From positions 81,825 through 145,824 of the forward strand of contig CACJCN010000003.1 in NCBI GenBank assembly GCA_902591925.1: a stretch of 64,000 nucleotides of DNA. The letters run 5' to 3'. The DNA is from an uncultured SAR86 cluster bacterium. Its GTDB lineage: Bacteria > Pseudomonadota > Gammaproteobacteria > Magnimaribacterales > D2472. The notes under the pieces are model-generated. The model was not told the DNA's origin. It did not search any database and saw only the letters and a list, made by a program, of their open reading frames with translations. Below are positions 17,667 through 25,496 of the stretch, piece after piece; position 1 is the stretch's first letter; each line of letters begins with the position of its first letter. The translations under genes were made by a program, and so were the position numbers.

Positions 17667-18092
17667 TTGTCAATTAATTCACGAAATAAGGGAGCTGCAT
17701 TTGAGAGACAAATTGCAAATGCGCTTATAAATGATCTTAAACTTAAGAATCCAGTAAAAAGAATTTTAGAACAAACTAGAACAAAAGAGCTACCTGATCT
17801 CATGTTAGGTAGATGGTGCATAGAATGCAAAGCCTATGGCACTGGTGCAGAACCTAGACCGGATTGGTGGGAGCAAGTACTAGTATCATCTAATCAGGAA
17901 GGTATGAGGCCAGCACTTGTTTATAAATTTAATAATAGACCCATAAAAGTTCGTATACTAGCAAACTCAATAAATAATAATATTCAGAATAATCTAGTAA
18001 CTGTTGATCTTTTATGGCCAGATTTTATTCAAATATTGCTTGAATTGTTTCAAGAAGATATAGAGCTGCATGAAAAAAATTATCAAGTGTAA
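17667..18092 (+). CDS. PD-(D/E)xK nuclease, Holliday-junction-resolvase-like, at the ruvC position
   Basis: A 141-residue protein with a PD-(D/E)xK nuclease layout: a helix with Glu13 (KGAAFERQIANAL), Asp44 in LPDLMLG, then Glu53-Cys-Lys55 (CIECKAY), and a following helix WWEQVLVSSNQEG and strand ALVYKF. The size and order resemble phage and archaeal-type Holliday junction resolvases more than RuvC, which has an RNase H fold. The start is TTG at 17667 with AAGGG seven bases upstream; the only later in-frame ATG would remove Glu13 and Asp44. It occupies the place of ruvCAB between yebC and ybgC, so a role in junction resolution is a reasonable inference but not shown. The 3' end overlaps ybgC by 23 bases. 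Confidence 0.75.
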   Translation: MSINSRNKGAAFERQIANALINDLKLKNPVKRILEQTRTKELPDLMLGRWCIECKAYGTGAEPRPDWWEQVLVSSNQEGMRPALVYKFNNRPIKVRILANSINNNIQNNLVTVDLLWPDFIQILLELFQEDIELHEKNYQV

Positions 18093-18477
18093 AGATACAG
18101 AATTTACAATATATGTTGAGGATACTGATTTTCAAGGTGTTGTTTATCATGCAAATTACTTGAAATATTTTGAAAGATCAAGATCTGAATTTTTATTTGA
18201 TTCAGGTATTTCCCAAAGAGACCTAAGAGATAAAAACTCAGCATTTGTAATTAAAAGTATCAAAATTAACTTTATTTCAGCTGCTCAACTTGGAGATCAG
18301 ATTACTGTTCAATCAAATGTTGAAAAAAAATCAAATGCAAGGATGATTTTTTACCAAAAAATTGTAGATAAAATTTCAGGAAATGAGTTTGTTAATGGTC
18401 AAGTAGAGGTTTGTTATATAAATCTTTTAACAAAAAAACCAAAAAAGTTCCCTGATGATTTATTATTAATTTTTTAA
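18070..18477 (+). CDS. ybgC: Tol-Pal associated acyl-CoA thioesterase YbgC
   Basis: Hot-dog fold thioesterase of the 4-hydroxybenzoyl-CoA thioesterase type, encoded at the head of tol-pal operons and linked to phospholipid metabolism. The 135 residues contain the family active-site stretch YVEDTDFQGVVYHANYLKYFERSR (two pieces around 14-37), where Asp17-type and His residues are catalytic. The first ATG, used here, lies inside the preceding nuclease gene, giving a 23-base overlap. tolQ follows after 12 bases. The ybgC-tolQ order is the standard gammaproteobacterial one. Confidence 0.94.
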   Translation: MKKIIKCKDTEFTIYVEDTDFQGVVYHANYLKYFERSRSEFLFDSGISQRDLRDKNSAFVIKSIKINFISAAQLGDQITVQSNVEKKSNARMIFYQKIVDKISGNEFVNGQVEVCYINLLTKKPKKFPDDLLLIF

Positions 18478-18489
18478 GAGAGTTATGTT

Positions 18490-19170
18490 ATGAATGAGAT
18501 TTCGGTTTTAAATCTAATATTAGAAGCTGGTATTGTTGTAAAAATAGTAATGCTAATTTTGTTTATAGCGTCAATACTTTCATGGATTGTTATTGTCGAG
18601 AGATCTAATTTTTTTAGAAAAGTAAAAAGTGCTAATGATAACTTTCTCAGGAAATTTTGGAGTGGTAAAGATCTAGACATGTTATACAAGGAGGTTTTAA
18701 AAGATGAATCTTTGTATGGAGCAAGAAACTTATTTAAAAACTCCTTTGAGGAATTCAACTCATTTAAAGATGTTAATAACATATCTGATTTAGATTTAGA
18801 GACCATTAATCGCTCTATGAGAGTTTCAATTGCATCCGATGAAGAAGAAATGAATAAATATATGTCTTTTCTAGCTAATGTTGGTTCTGTAAGTCCATAC
18901 ATTGGTTTATTAGGAACCGTATGGGGGATAATGACGTCATTTATGGGTCTTTCGGATGCCACTCAAGCAACAATAAATGCAGTTGCTCCAGGAATATCCG
19001 AAGCATTAATTGCAACAGGAATGGGATTATTTGCTGCAATTCCAGCTGTTATTGCTTTCAATAAATTTACATCCGAGTCAGAAACTATAAGTCAAGGAAC
19101 ATTAATTTTTGCAGAAGAATTAGCAAGTATTTTTTATAAACAATCAGTTAACAAAAGTAATGATATATAG
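18490..19170 (+). CDS. tolQ: Tol-Pal system proton channel subunit TolQ
   Basis: Inner-membrane component that, with TolR, uses the proton gradient to energise TolA during outer-membrane constriction at division. The 226 residues show three transmembrane segments (about 13-33, 137-160 and 170-193), with the conserved YIGLLGTVWGIMTSFMGL and ALIATGMGLFAAIPAVIAFN segments of the ExbB/TolQ/MotA family. It overlaps tolR by 11 bases. The ATG at 18490 is 12 bases after ybgC. Confidence 0.96.
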   Translation: MNEISVLNLILEAGIVVKIVMLILFIASILSWIVIVERSNFFRKVKSANDNFLRKFWSGKDLDMLYKEVLKDESLYGARNLFKNSFEEFNSFKDVNNISDLDLETINRSMRVSIASDEEEMNKYMSFLANVGSVSPYIGLLGTVWGIMTSFMGLSDATQATINAVAPGISEALIATGMGLFAAIPAVIAFNKFTSESETISQGTLIFAEELASIFYKQSVNKSNDI

Positions 19171-19582
19171 ATTAGCTAGAAAGAAAAATCTCAAAGCTGA
19201 AATAAATGTAGTTCCTTATATTGATGTAATGTTAGTGTTGTTGATCATATTTATGGTCTTGTCACCTTTATTAATCCAAGGTGTAGAAGTTAACTTGCCT
19301 CAGACAGATACTACAAAAATGAGCATCCAAAATGAACCTCTGGTAATTTCAATTGATAAAAATGGCAACTATTTTATAAATGTTGGTGAAGAATCTTTAA
19401 TAATAGATTTGGATGAACTAAAAAGAAAATCACAAATCATTTTTGAGGCAAATCCTGAAATTGAGGTTGTTTTTCAAAGTGATAGAGAAGTGGCATTTGA
19501 TTTTGTTGCAAAAGCAATGGCATCTGTTCAGAGTGTTGGAATTACAAAAGTGGGAATTGTAACTAGCGGCTATGAGAATTAA
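19160..19582 (+). CDS. tolR: Tol-Pal system protein TolR
   Basis: ExbD/TolR family protein, partner of TolQ. The 140 residues have a short N-terminus, one transmembrane helix at about 20-40 (INVVPYIDVMLVLLIIFMVL) with the functionally essential Asp in YIDVMLVLLIIF, and a periplasmic domain. The C-terminus (VGITKVGIVT) is typical. It overlaps tolQ by 11 bases and tolA by 11 bases, which indicates coupled translation of the whole motor. Confidence 0.96.
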   Translation: MIYRLARKKNLKAEINVVPYIDVMLVLLIIFMVLSPLLIQGVEVNLPQTDTTKMSIQNEPLVISIDKNGNYFINVGEESLIIDLDELKRKSQIIFEANPEIEVVFQSDREVAFDFVAKAMASVQSVGITKVGIVTSGYEN

Positions 19583-20192
19583 TAAAGCATTTTTGGAAGC
19601 TTCATTTATTTCTTTTTTAATTCACGCTTCAATTATCTTATACTTATTAGGATTTTTTTACTTTGAATCTCCTAAAAAAGCTTTTTTAAGTAAGCCTATA
19701 GAAGTAAATCTATTGTTTGAAGATACCTCAAACAAAAAGCAAGAAGTTATTAAAGAAATTTCTAAATCAAATGATTTCAAAGAAGATATAAGTTATAACG
19801 AAGCTATTCCTGAAAAATCAATATCCTTCGATTCGTTAATTAAAAATATTAAAATTGATGAATTGCTTGTTGAGGAAGAACTCATTTCAAATAGTTCTCA
19901 AGACAATCAGATAGAGTTATACAGCTCATTAATTATTCAAACCATACAATCTGCATGGAGAAAGCCTATAAATTTACCAAATGATCTCGTATGTGATTTA
20001 AGACTATCAATAAATAAAAATGGGAGAATCATAAATGTTAATCTCATAAAAAGTAGTGGTAATTTAAGGTTTGATAATTCAGCAATCAAAGCAGTTCAAA
20101 GGGTCGAAACTTTTAGTTTTCTTAAAAATATCTCCTTCAGTCTTTATAACAATAACTTTAGAAATATAGTTATCACATTTAATCCGTCATGA
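19572..20192 (+). CDS. tolA: TolA, unusually short
   Basis: Periplasm-spanning linker between the TolQR motor and Pal/TolB. The 206 residues show an N-terminal transmembrane helix (about 12-30), a mid region of only about 90 charged residues, and a C-terminal TolA/TonB-like domain (from about 115: IQTIQSAWRKPINLP, VCDLRLSINKNGRIINV, SSGNLRFDNSAIKAVQ). E. coli TolA has 421 residues with a long Ala/Lys-rich helix that spans the periplasm; that helix is missing here. The assignment relies strongly on its place between tolR and tolB. It overlaps tolB by 4 bases. Confidence 0.88.
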   Translation: MRINKAFLEASFISFLIHASIILYLLGFFYFESPKKAFLSKPIEVNLLFEDTSNKKQEVIKEISKSNDFKEDISYNEAIPEKSISFDSLIKNIKIDELLVEEELISNSSQDNQIELYSSLIIQTIQSAWRKPINLPNDLVCDLRLSINKNGRIINVNLIKSSGNLRFDNSAIKAVQRVETFSFLKNISFSLYNNNFRNIVITFNPS

Positions 20193-21445
20193 AAAAGATT
20201 TATCTTACATTGTTTTTTACTATTACATTATCGTCTGAGTTAATTCTTGAAATAACACAAGGTACAGAAAATCCTTTTAGAGTCGCTTTATTAGAATTTG
20301 ATGGAGATAAAAATATTTCCAATCAAATTGATAACATTATTAAAAATAACTTAAAAAGATCAGGAGAATTTCAGATATTTGAGGGTTCTGATTTACTCTC
20401 AATCCCATCCAATGAAAGTGAAGTTATTTTTAATGATTTTAAAATTTTAAACATTGATTATTTGGTCATGGGTAAAATAAAAAAAGATGGATCGAGTCTA
20501 TCTGTAATTTATGAAGTTTATGAAATCAAAAGAGGAAAAAAAATTAGGACGTCTACTGTATTTGGGATTCCAAACAAAAATAGACAACTTGGCCATTATA
20601 TAAGTGACGGAATCTACGAAGAGATTACTGGTATTAAAGGCATAGCTTCCACAAAAATTCTTTACATAACTGAAAATGAAAGTTTCAATTTAGTTATTGC
20701 AGACGCAGATGGAAGTAATGAACAAATTCTTTTAAAAAGCAATGAGCCTATAATTTCACCTTCATGGTCTCCAGATTCAAAAAAAGTTGCATACGTTTCT
20801 TTTGAGTCTGGTATGGCAAAAGTTTATATTCAGGATATAGCATCTGGTGAAAGAGAACTAGCAATTAAAAATCCATATCAGATTAGCTCACCATCTTGGT
20901 CTCCAGATGGAAAATTCTTATCACTTACTATGTATCAAGATGGAAATGCCGAAATTTATATTCTTAATTTAAAGAATAAAAATCTAACAAGGCTAACCAA
21001 ACACTATTCGATTGATACAGAGTCATCATGGTCTCCAAAAGGATCTAAAATAATTTTTACATCCGGAAGATCAGGATCGCCACAGTTATACGAGTTAGAC
21101 TTAAGGCGATCTAACGCAAAACCTAAGAGACTTACGTTTGATGGAAACTATAATGCTAAAGGTACATATTTGCCAAATAATGAGGGGATTGTATTTGTGC
21201 ATAGAGAGAACAAAAATTTTCAGATAGCAATTAAATATTTTAGTGAAAATTTTATAAGACCACTAACTAACGCACAATTAGACGAATCGCCTAGCATTTC
21301 ACCTAATGGAAATGTTATAGTTTACGCTATAAAAGATAAGGGTATGGGATTGTTAGCTGGGGTAACTTTAAGTGGCGCAAAGTTTAGATTGCCTGCTAGA
21401 AAAGGTTCAGTTAGAGAGCCATCATGGTCAGGATTTTTAAGATAA
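20189..21445 (+). CDS. tolB: Tol-Pal system beta-propeller TolB
   Basis: Periplasmic protein that binds Pal and is pulled by TolA. The 418 residues begin with a signal peptide (about 1-20), then an N-terminal alpha/beta domain (FRVALLEFDGDK, LVMGKI) and a six-bladed propeller made of WD-like repeats; the repeated SPSWSPDSKKVAYVS, SPSWSPDGKFLSL, ESSWSPKGSKIIF and SPSISPNGNVIVY pieces are plain to see. The ATG overlaps the tolA stop. Pal follows after 16 bases with its own GGAGA ribosome site. Confidence 0.97.
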   Translation: MKKIYLTLFFTITLSSELILEITQGTENPFRVALLEFDGDKNISNQIDNIIKNNLKRSGEFQIFEGSDLLSIPSNESEVIFNDFKILNIDYLVMGKIKKDGSSLSVIYEVYEIKRGKKIRTSTVFGIPNKNRQLGHYISDGIYEEITGIKGIASTKILYITENESFNLVIADADGSNEQILLKSNEPIISPSWSPDSKKVAYVSFESGMAKVYIQDIASGERELAIKNPYQISSPSWSPDGKFLSLTMYQDGNAEIYILNLKNKNLTRLTKHYSIDTESSWSPKGSKIIFTSGRSGSPQLYELDLRRSNAKPKRLTFDGNYNAKGTYLPNNEGIVFVHRENKNFQIAIKYFSENFIRPLTNAQLDESPSISPNGNVIVYAIKDKGMGLLAGVTLSGAKFRLPARKGSVREPSWSGFLR

Positions 21446-21461
21446 TTTATTAGGAGAAGAT

Positions 21462-21950
21462 ATGTATTTATTTAAAAATATTTTTAATTTTTTTATTGGT
21501 TTATTATTTTTAGCTTCATGTTCAAGCATGAATGTTACTGAGGAGAAAGTTTACTCCAGTGATGTAAAAACTATAGAAGCATCATCTTTTAATAACGAAA
21601 ATATCACTTACGATAGCAAAGCAGTTTTTGCAAGTGCAACAGTATATTTTGAATTTGATAAATCAAACTTGACAAGTAAATCTATACAAACACTTAAAGG
21701 TGCTGTGAGTGCATTAAATGAAAATGAATCAATTAAAATCTCTCTTGCAGGCCATGCTGATGAGAGAGGAACAAGAGAATATAACTTGGCTCTTGGACAA
21801 AGAAGAGCTGAAACTGTAAGTAGTTATTTGATTTTAAATGGTATTGAAAAAAATAGAATTACAGTAAAGAGCTTTGGTGAAGAAAGGCCTGCAGTTTTTG
21901 GAAATGACGAATCGAGTTATGCTAAGAATAGGAGAGTTGAAATAAATTAA
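21462..21950 (+). CDS. pal: Peptidoglycan-associated lipoprotein Pal
   Basis: Outer-membrane lipoprotein that anchors the membrane to peptidoglycan and binds TolB. The 162 residues have a lipoprotein signal with lipobox FLASC and lipidated Cys20, a short linker, and an OmpA-like domain (about 60-162) with VYFEFDKSNL and the peptidoglycan-binding GHADERGTREYNLALGQRRAE and RRVEIN motifs. A good Shine-Dalgarno (AGGAGA) precedes the ATG. The stop overlaps the cpoB start by one base. Confidence 0.97.
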   Translation: MYLFKNIFNFFIGLLFLASCSSMNVTEEKVYSSDVKTIEASSFNNENITYDSKAVFASATVYFEFDKSNLTSKSIQTLKGAVSALNENESIKISLAGHADERGTREYNLALGQRRAETVSSYLILNGIEKNRITVKSFGEERPAVFGNDESSYAKNRRVEIN

Positions 21951-22609
21951 TGTATTTAAAATCAAATTTAATTTACTACTTTTTTATTATTTTATCCTTG
22001 CCTTTCTTAGTTCATAGTAACGAAAATGAGGATATTAAATCTGATATTTTATTCTTAAAAATTCAAGAGCTCGAATCAGAGATTGCGGAATTAAGAAATA
22101 AAATGGAGACTCAAAATTTTCTTATTGAAAAGCTGTTAAGAGAATCCTTGGCCGAAAGTAATGATTATGATTCAGATAATCTAGAGACTTTAACATCAAA
22201 TGCAGATATAAGATTTGAAGGAATTGATGATCCCAAAAGCAAAGATCAAATATATTCTGCTGCAATACTAGCTCTAGAGGAACAAAATTTTGATAAAGCA
22301 TTTAATTTGTTCACTTACTTTGTAGAGAGCTTTGTTGATGATGAAAAAATACCACTTTCATATTTTTGGCTCGGAGAAATAAGTTTCATTAAAAATGATC
22401 TTGAAAATTCTAAAATTTTTTTTCTTGAGTTAATTAGTTTAAATCCAAGTCACTACAGAGTACCTCTAGCACATAAAAAACTTGGAGACATTTATCTTAA
22501 AACTAATGATGTTGAAAGTGCAAAAGAAAAATATAATTATGTTGTTAGAGAATATCCAAATAATACAGCATCATCCTTAGCCTTGCAGATATTGAAAAAT
22601 ATGGAATAA
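21950..22609 (+). CDS. cpoB: Cell division coordinator CpoB (YbgF)
   Basis: Periplasmic protein that links Tol-Pal to peptidoglycan synthase activity during constriction. The 219 residues show a signal peptide (about 1-24), a coiled-coil trimerisation segment (about 27-60, ILFLKIQELESEIAELRNKM), a linker, and three TPR-type repeats (about 100-219, including YSAAILALEEQNFDKAFNLF and AHKKLGDIYLKTNDVESAKE). It ends the tol operon; tRNA-Lys follows after 33 bases, as in other gammaproteobacteria. Confidence 0.92.
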   Translation: MYLKSNLIYYFFIILSLPFLVHSNENEDIKSDILFLKIQELESEIAELRNKMETQNFLIEKLLRESLAESNDYDSDNLETLTSNADIRFEGIDDPKSKDQIYSAAILALEEQNFDKAFNLFTYFVESFVDDEKIPLSYFWLGEISFIKNDLENSKIFFLELISLNPSHYRVPLAHKKLGDIYLKTNDVESAKEKYNYVVREYPNNTASSLALQILKNME

Positions 22610-22642
22610 TCACCATCTTCTAGTATGTATTACTATCAAAGT

Positions 22643-22718
22643 GGGTCGCTAGCTCAGCTGGTAGAGCAGTTGGCTTTTAACCAATTGGTCACAGGTTCGA
22701 ATCCTGTGCGACCCACCA
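22643..22718 (+). tRNA. tRNA-Lys (anticodon UUU)
   Basis: A complete 76-base cloverleaf can be drawn by eye: acceptor arms GGGTCGC and GCGACCC, D arm with AGCTCAGCTGGTAGAGC, anticodon arm TTGGC-TTTTAA-CCAA with UUU anticodon, variable loop, T arm CAGG-TTCGAAT-CCTG, discriminator A and an encoded CCA. It lies directly after cpoB, the normal site of a tRNA-Lys in gammaproteobacteria. Confidence 0.97.
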
Positions 22719-22734
22719 TTCTTAGGAGTATTCT

Positions 22735-23973
22735 TTGGTAACTTTTTTGAAGAATCAAATTTCAAAAGATTCTATTTTAGGCTCCTTTTTATTTTTCTTG
22801 GTCCTCTCATCTTGGTACATTCTCAGACCAGTTAGAAATGAGATGGCTGTTTCAAACGTAGATGAGTTGCCATATCTTCTAGCTGCAGGAGCTTTGTTGA
22901 TGCTGCTAATAAATCCTTTATATTCTTGGATAGCTTCAAGATCGAATTTAATAAAAATTATAACGGTTTGTTATTCATTTTTAATATTGAACTTATTGCT
23001 TTTTTTGTTTAGCTGGACAGTTTTAGATTTTAGTGATTCTGCTTGGCTTGGAAGAATATTTTATGTTTGGTGCAACATATACTCATTCTTTATAGTTTCA
23101 TTATTTTGGGTAGTGATAATTAATACATATAGAAATTCAAGAAAAAGATCATTTTATGGAGTGATTATGGCAGGAGGTTCTCTTGGGGCAGTTTTTGGCT
23201 CAGAGATCTCTAAAAGATTTTCAAGTTCTTTTGATGAACTTGGTATAGGGTTATTTAGTTTATCTGCAGCTCTTTTTCTTTTTTTTGCAATGTTATTGGC
23301 GATATATATATTGTCAATTTCAAAAAGTGATAAAACTTCAGATATTAATAACGCTGGTGGTGGAAGTCTTGATGCAATTGGCAACTCTTTAAAGACCAAA
23401 GAGATTAGAAATATTGCTGGATACGTATGGATTTGGACAGCATTAATGACTATACAGTGGATAACAGCAATCAATATAGTTGAGAATTGGTCTCAAGACT
23501 CTGAGCAAAGATTAAGATTTTTCGCAACAATTGAGCAGGTAGTATCACCATTAACATTGATAGTCCAATTATTCCTAACAAATTTAATTATCAAAAAAGT
23601 TGGAATAAAGAAAATTTTAATAATTTATGGCTTTTTATTTTGCATCGCATTTTTGATATATGGACTTATGCCATCAATAATTGCTGTTGCATTTGTAACA
23701 ATCTTTTTGAGAATTTTTGAGTATGGAATTAATAAACCAACAAGAGAAATTATTTTTAGTACTTTTGAAAAGAATGATAGGTATAAGTCGACTGTATTTA
23801 TTGATACCTTTATTTCAAGATTTGGAGATTTATCAGGAAGCGCATTTATTACATTAGGAAAATTTACAAATATTGCGGCAAATAGTTTCCCACTGATAGC
23901 AATACCCATTGCTGGTCTTCTTTCAATTCTGGGGATTCAGATATCAAAAAAAATAAAATTTAAAGACCTCTAG
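22735..23973 (+). CDS. MFS carrier related to ATP/ADP translocases (COG3202-like)
   Basis: A 412-residue membrane protein with about twelve hydrophobic segments. The N-terminal SSWYILRPVRNEMAV, the IVSLFWVVIINTYRN stretch and the following YGVIMAGGSLGAVFG match the MFS branch related to bacterial nucleotide translocases. True NTP/NDP exchangers are known from intracellular parasites; the substrate of members in free-living bacteria is unsettled, so transport of nucleotides is only a possibility. The start is TTG at 22735 with AGGAG six bases upstream; no better start exists nearby. It begins 16 bases after tRNA-Lys and its end overlaps the convergent bepA gene by 14 bases. Confidence 0.75.
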   Translation: MVTFLKNQISKDSILGSFLFFLVLSSWYILRPVRNEMAVSNVDELPYLLAAGALLMLLINPLYSWIASRSNLIKIITVCYSFLILNLLLFLFSWTVLDFSDSAWLGRIFYVWCNIYSFFIVSLFWVVIINTYRNSRKRSFYGVIMAGGSLGAVFGSEISKRFSSSFDELGIGLFSLSAALFLFFAMLLAIYILSISKSDKTSDINNAGGGSLDAIGNSLKTKEIRNIAGYVWIWTALMTIQWITAINIVENWSQDSEQRLRFFATIEQVVSPLTLIVQLFLTNLIIKKVGIKKILIIYGFLFCIAFLIYGLMPSIIAVAFVTIFLRIFEYGINKPTREIIFSTFEKNDRYKSTVFIDTFISRFGDLSGSAFITLGKFTNIAANSFPLIAIPIAGLLSILGIQISKKIKFKDL

Positions 23974-25399
23974 ATTCATTAATCTTATCTTTAATATCAA
24001 TTATTTTAGTCATTATCCTGTCTGCAACCTGAAAGTTATTTTGAACGAGTTTTAAAGCAAATTCTAACTGATTCACAGCTCTTTCATTTTGTCCTAAAAG
24101 TAAAAAATATTCAGCTCTACTTTGATGATAGCCAATAATATTTTTACTACTTCTCTGAATTTCAGATAAAAGCAACCAAAGTTCAGGATTTGAATTTTTT
24201 CTAAGTAATTGATCTCTAATAATCTCCTCAGATTCAAAATATTTTTTCATTGCAAGCAAAATTTTTGATTTAGAAATCGAAAGGGGATAATTACGTGGAG
24301 ATATTTCTAAAAACTCATTTGCAAGATTCAATGCATTTTCATATTCTCCGTAATCCAAAAGAATATCAATTTTTGTATTATTTAATACAAGGTTTTTAGG
24401 ATACAAAGAAATTAAATTTTCAATTAAAGCTATGCTCTCTTTATATTGATTATTCTTTTGATAAGCTAGCGCAAGACCGTATTTATTTGAATCTGATGGG
24501 TTTTCATTAAATCTTTCTTTAAAGTTTCTTAATGAGTTTGAGGGGATGTTTTCATAATATATTTCTAATCTTGCTTTCATCAATGAAAATTCAAGAGAAT
24601 CTCTCTTGGTTCCTTCGCTTGATAAGTTTTCTGCTGCATTAAATGCATCACTAATTCTAGAGGATGATAAAGGATGAGTAAGCAAAAATTCTGGTGGTAA
24701 ATCACCTGATAACCTTCTGATTTCATTCATGTTTTCAAACATTTCACCCATTGAATCAGGGTGATATCCAGCCTTCACAAGATTATCAAATCCAACTCTG
24801 TCTGCTTCTCTTTCAAAAAGACGACTATATCGTAAACTTTGGGATTGAAGTATTGCAGGACCAACAGCAATAGCATTTGGGTTATTGCTAATCAGTGCTA
24901 TTGCAATAGACGAGACCATTACCAATGCTGAAGCAAGATTGCTGTCTTGGGACTTGAGAACATTTCTTGCAAAATGTCTTTGACTAAGATGAGCTAGTTC
25001 ATGAGCAAGAACAGATGAAAACTGACCTTCATTGTCAGAGTAAAGAAATAGCCCGCCGTTTACTCCAATAATACCTCCAGGAGCTGCAAATGCGTTCAAT
25101 GAAGGGTCATCAATGAGCAAAAGTGTGAAAGATCTATCTTTTACCTGACTATACTCAGAGAGTCTGTAAATTAAATATTCTGTGTAATCAAAAATAAGTG
25201 GATCAGATATTATAGGAGCTTGAGAATATACTTGTTGTAAAAATCTCTCACCAATCGCTTTTTCTTGTGCTGAAGACACAGCTCCTGAAACTCTGTCACC
25301 AAGTTCTGGTAGTTTAATTTTATTAATATTTTCATCAAATGATGCCACATTAAATGAAGAGACAAGTAATAAAAAATAAAGAAATGTAACTTTCATCAA
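23960..25399 (-). CDS. bepA: M48 metalloprotease with TPR repeats, BepA-like
   Basis: Periplasmic zinc protease and chaperone that supports assembly and quality control of outer-membrane proteins such as LptD. The 479 residues have a signal peptide (about 1-20), an M48 peptidase domain with HELAH at 133-137 and the third zinc ligand Glu198 in EREADRVG, and C-terminal TPR repeats (about 280-470) with SNKYGLALAYQKNNQYKES and later units. The fold order and length match E. coli BepA (487). In E. coli bepA also lies beside perM, divergently, as here. Confidence 0.93.
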   Translation of the reverse strand: MMKVTFLYFLLLVSSFNVASFDENINKIKLPELGDRVSGAVSSAQEKAIGERFLQQVYSQAPIISDPLIFDYTEYLIYRLSEYSQVKDRSFTLLLIDDPSLNAFAAPGGIIGVNGGLFLYSDNEGQFSSVLAHELAHLSQRHFARNVLKSQDSNLASALVMVSSIAIALISNNPNAIAVGPAILQSQSLRYSRLFEREADRVGFDNLVKAGYHPDSMGEMFENMNEIRRLSGDLPPEFLLTHPLSSSRISDAFNAAENLSSEGTKRDSLEFSLMKARLEIYYENIPSNSLRNFKERFNENPSDSNKYGLALAYQKNNQYKESIALIENLISLYPKNLVLNNTKIDILLDYGEYENALNLANEFLEISPRNYPLSISKSKILLAMKKYFESEEIIRDQLLRKNSNPELWLLLSEIQRSSKNIIGYHQSRAEYFLLLGQNERAVNQLEFALKLVQNNFQVADRIMTKIIDIKDKINESRGL

Positions 25400-25496
25400 T
25401 AAAATAATATATAAAATTAATTATTAGAACACCTTATCAAAGCAAAAGTTTAATATTTTTTATTTAAATCTTATATATAATGGACTAAATATTATT

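Noticed and set aside
18483..18962. A 159-residue open frame on the minus strand
   Set aside because: It lies opposite tolQ, which is certain, and has no recognisable domain or ribosome site.
22700..22735. tRNA-Lys 3' end as the attachment site of an integrated element
   Set aside because: No integrase gene and no second copy of the tRNA 3' end was seen downstream; bepA and the following genes are normal core genes.
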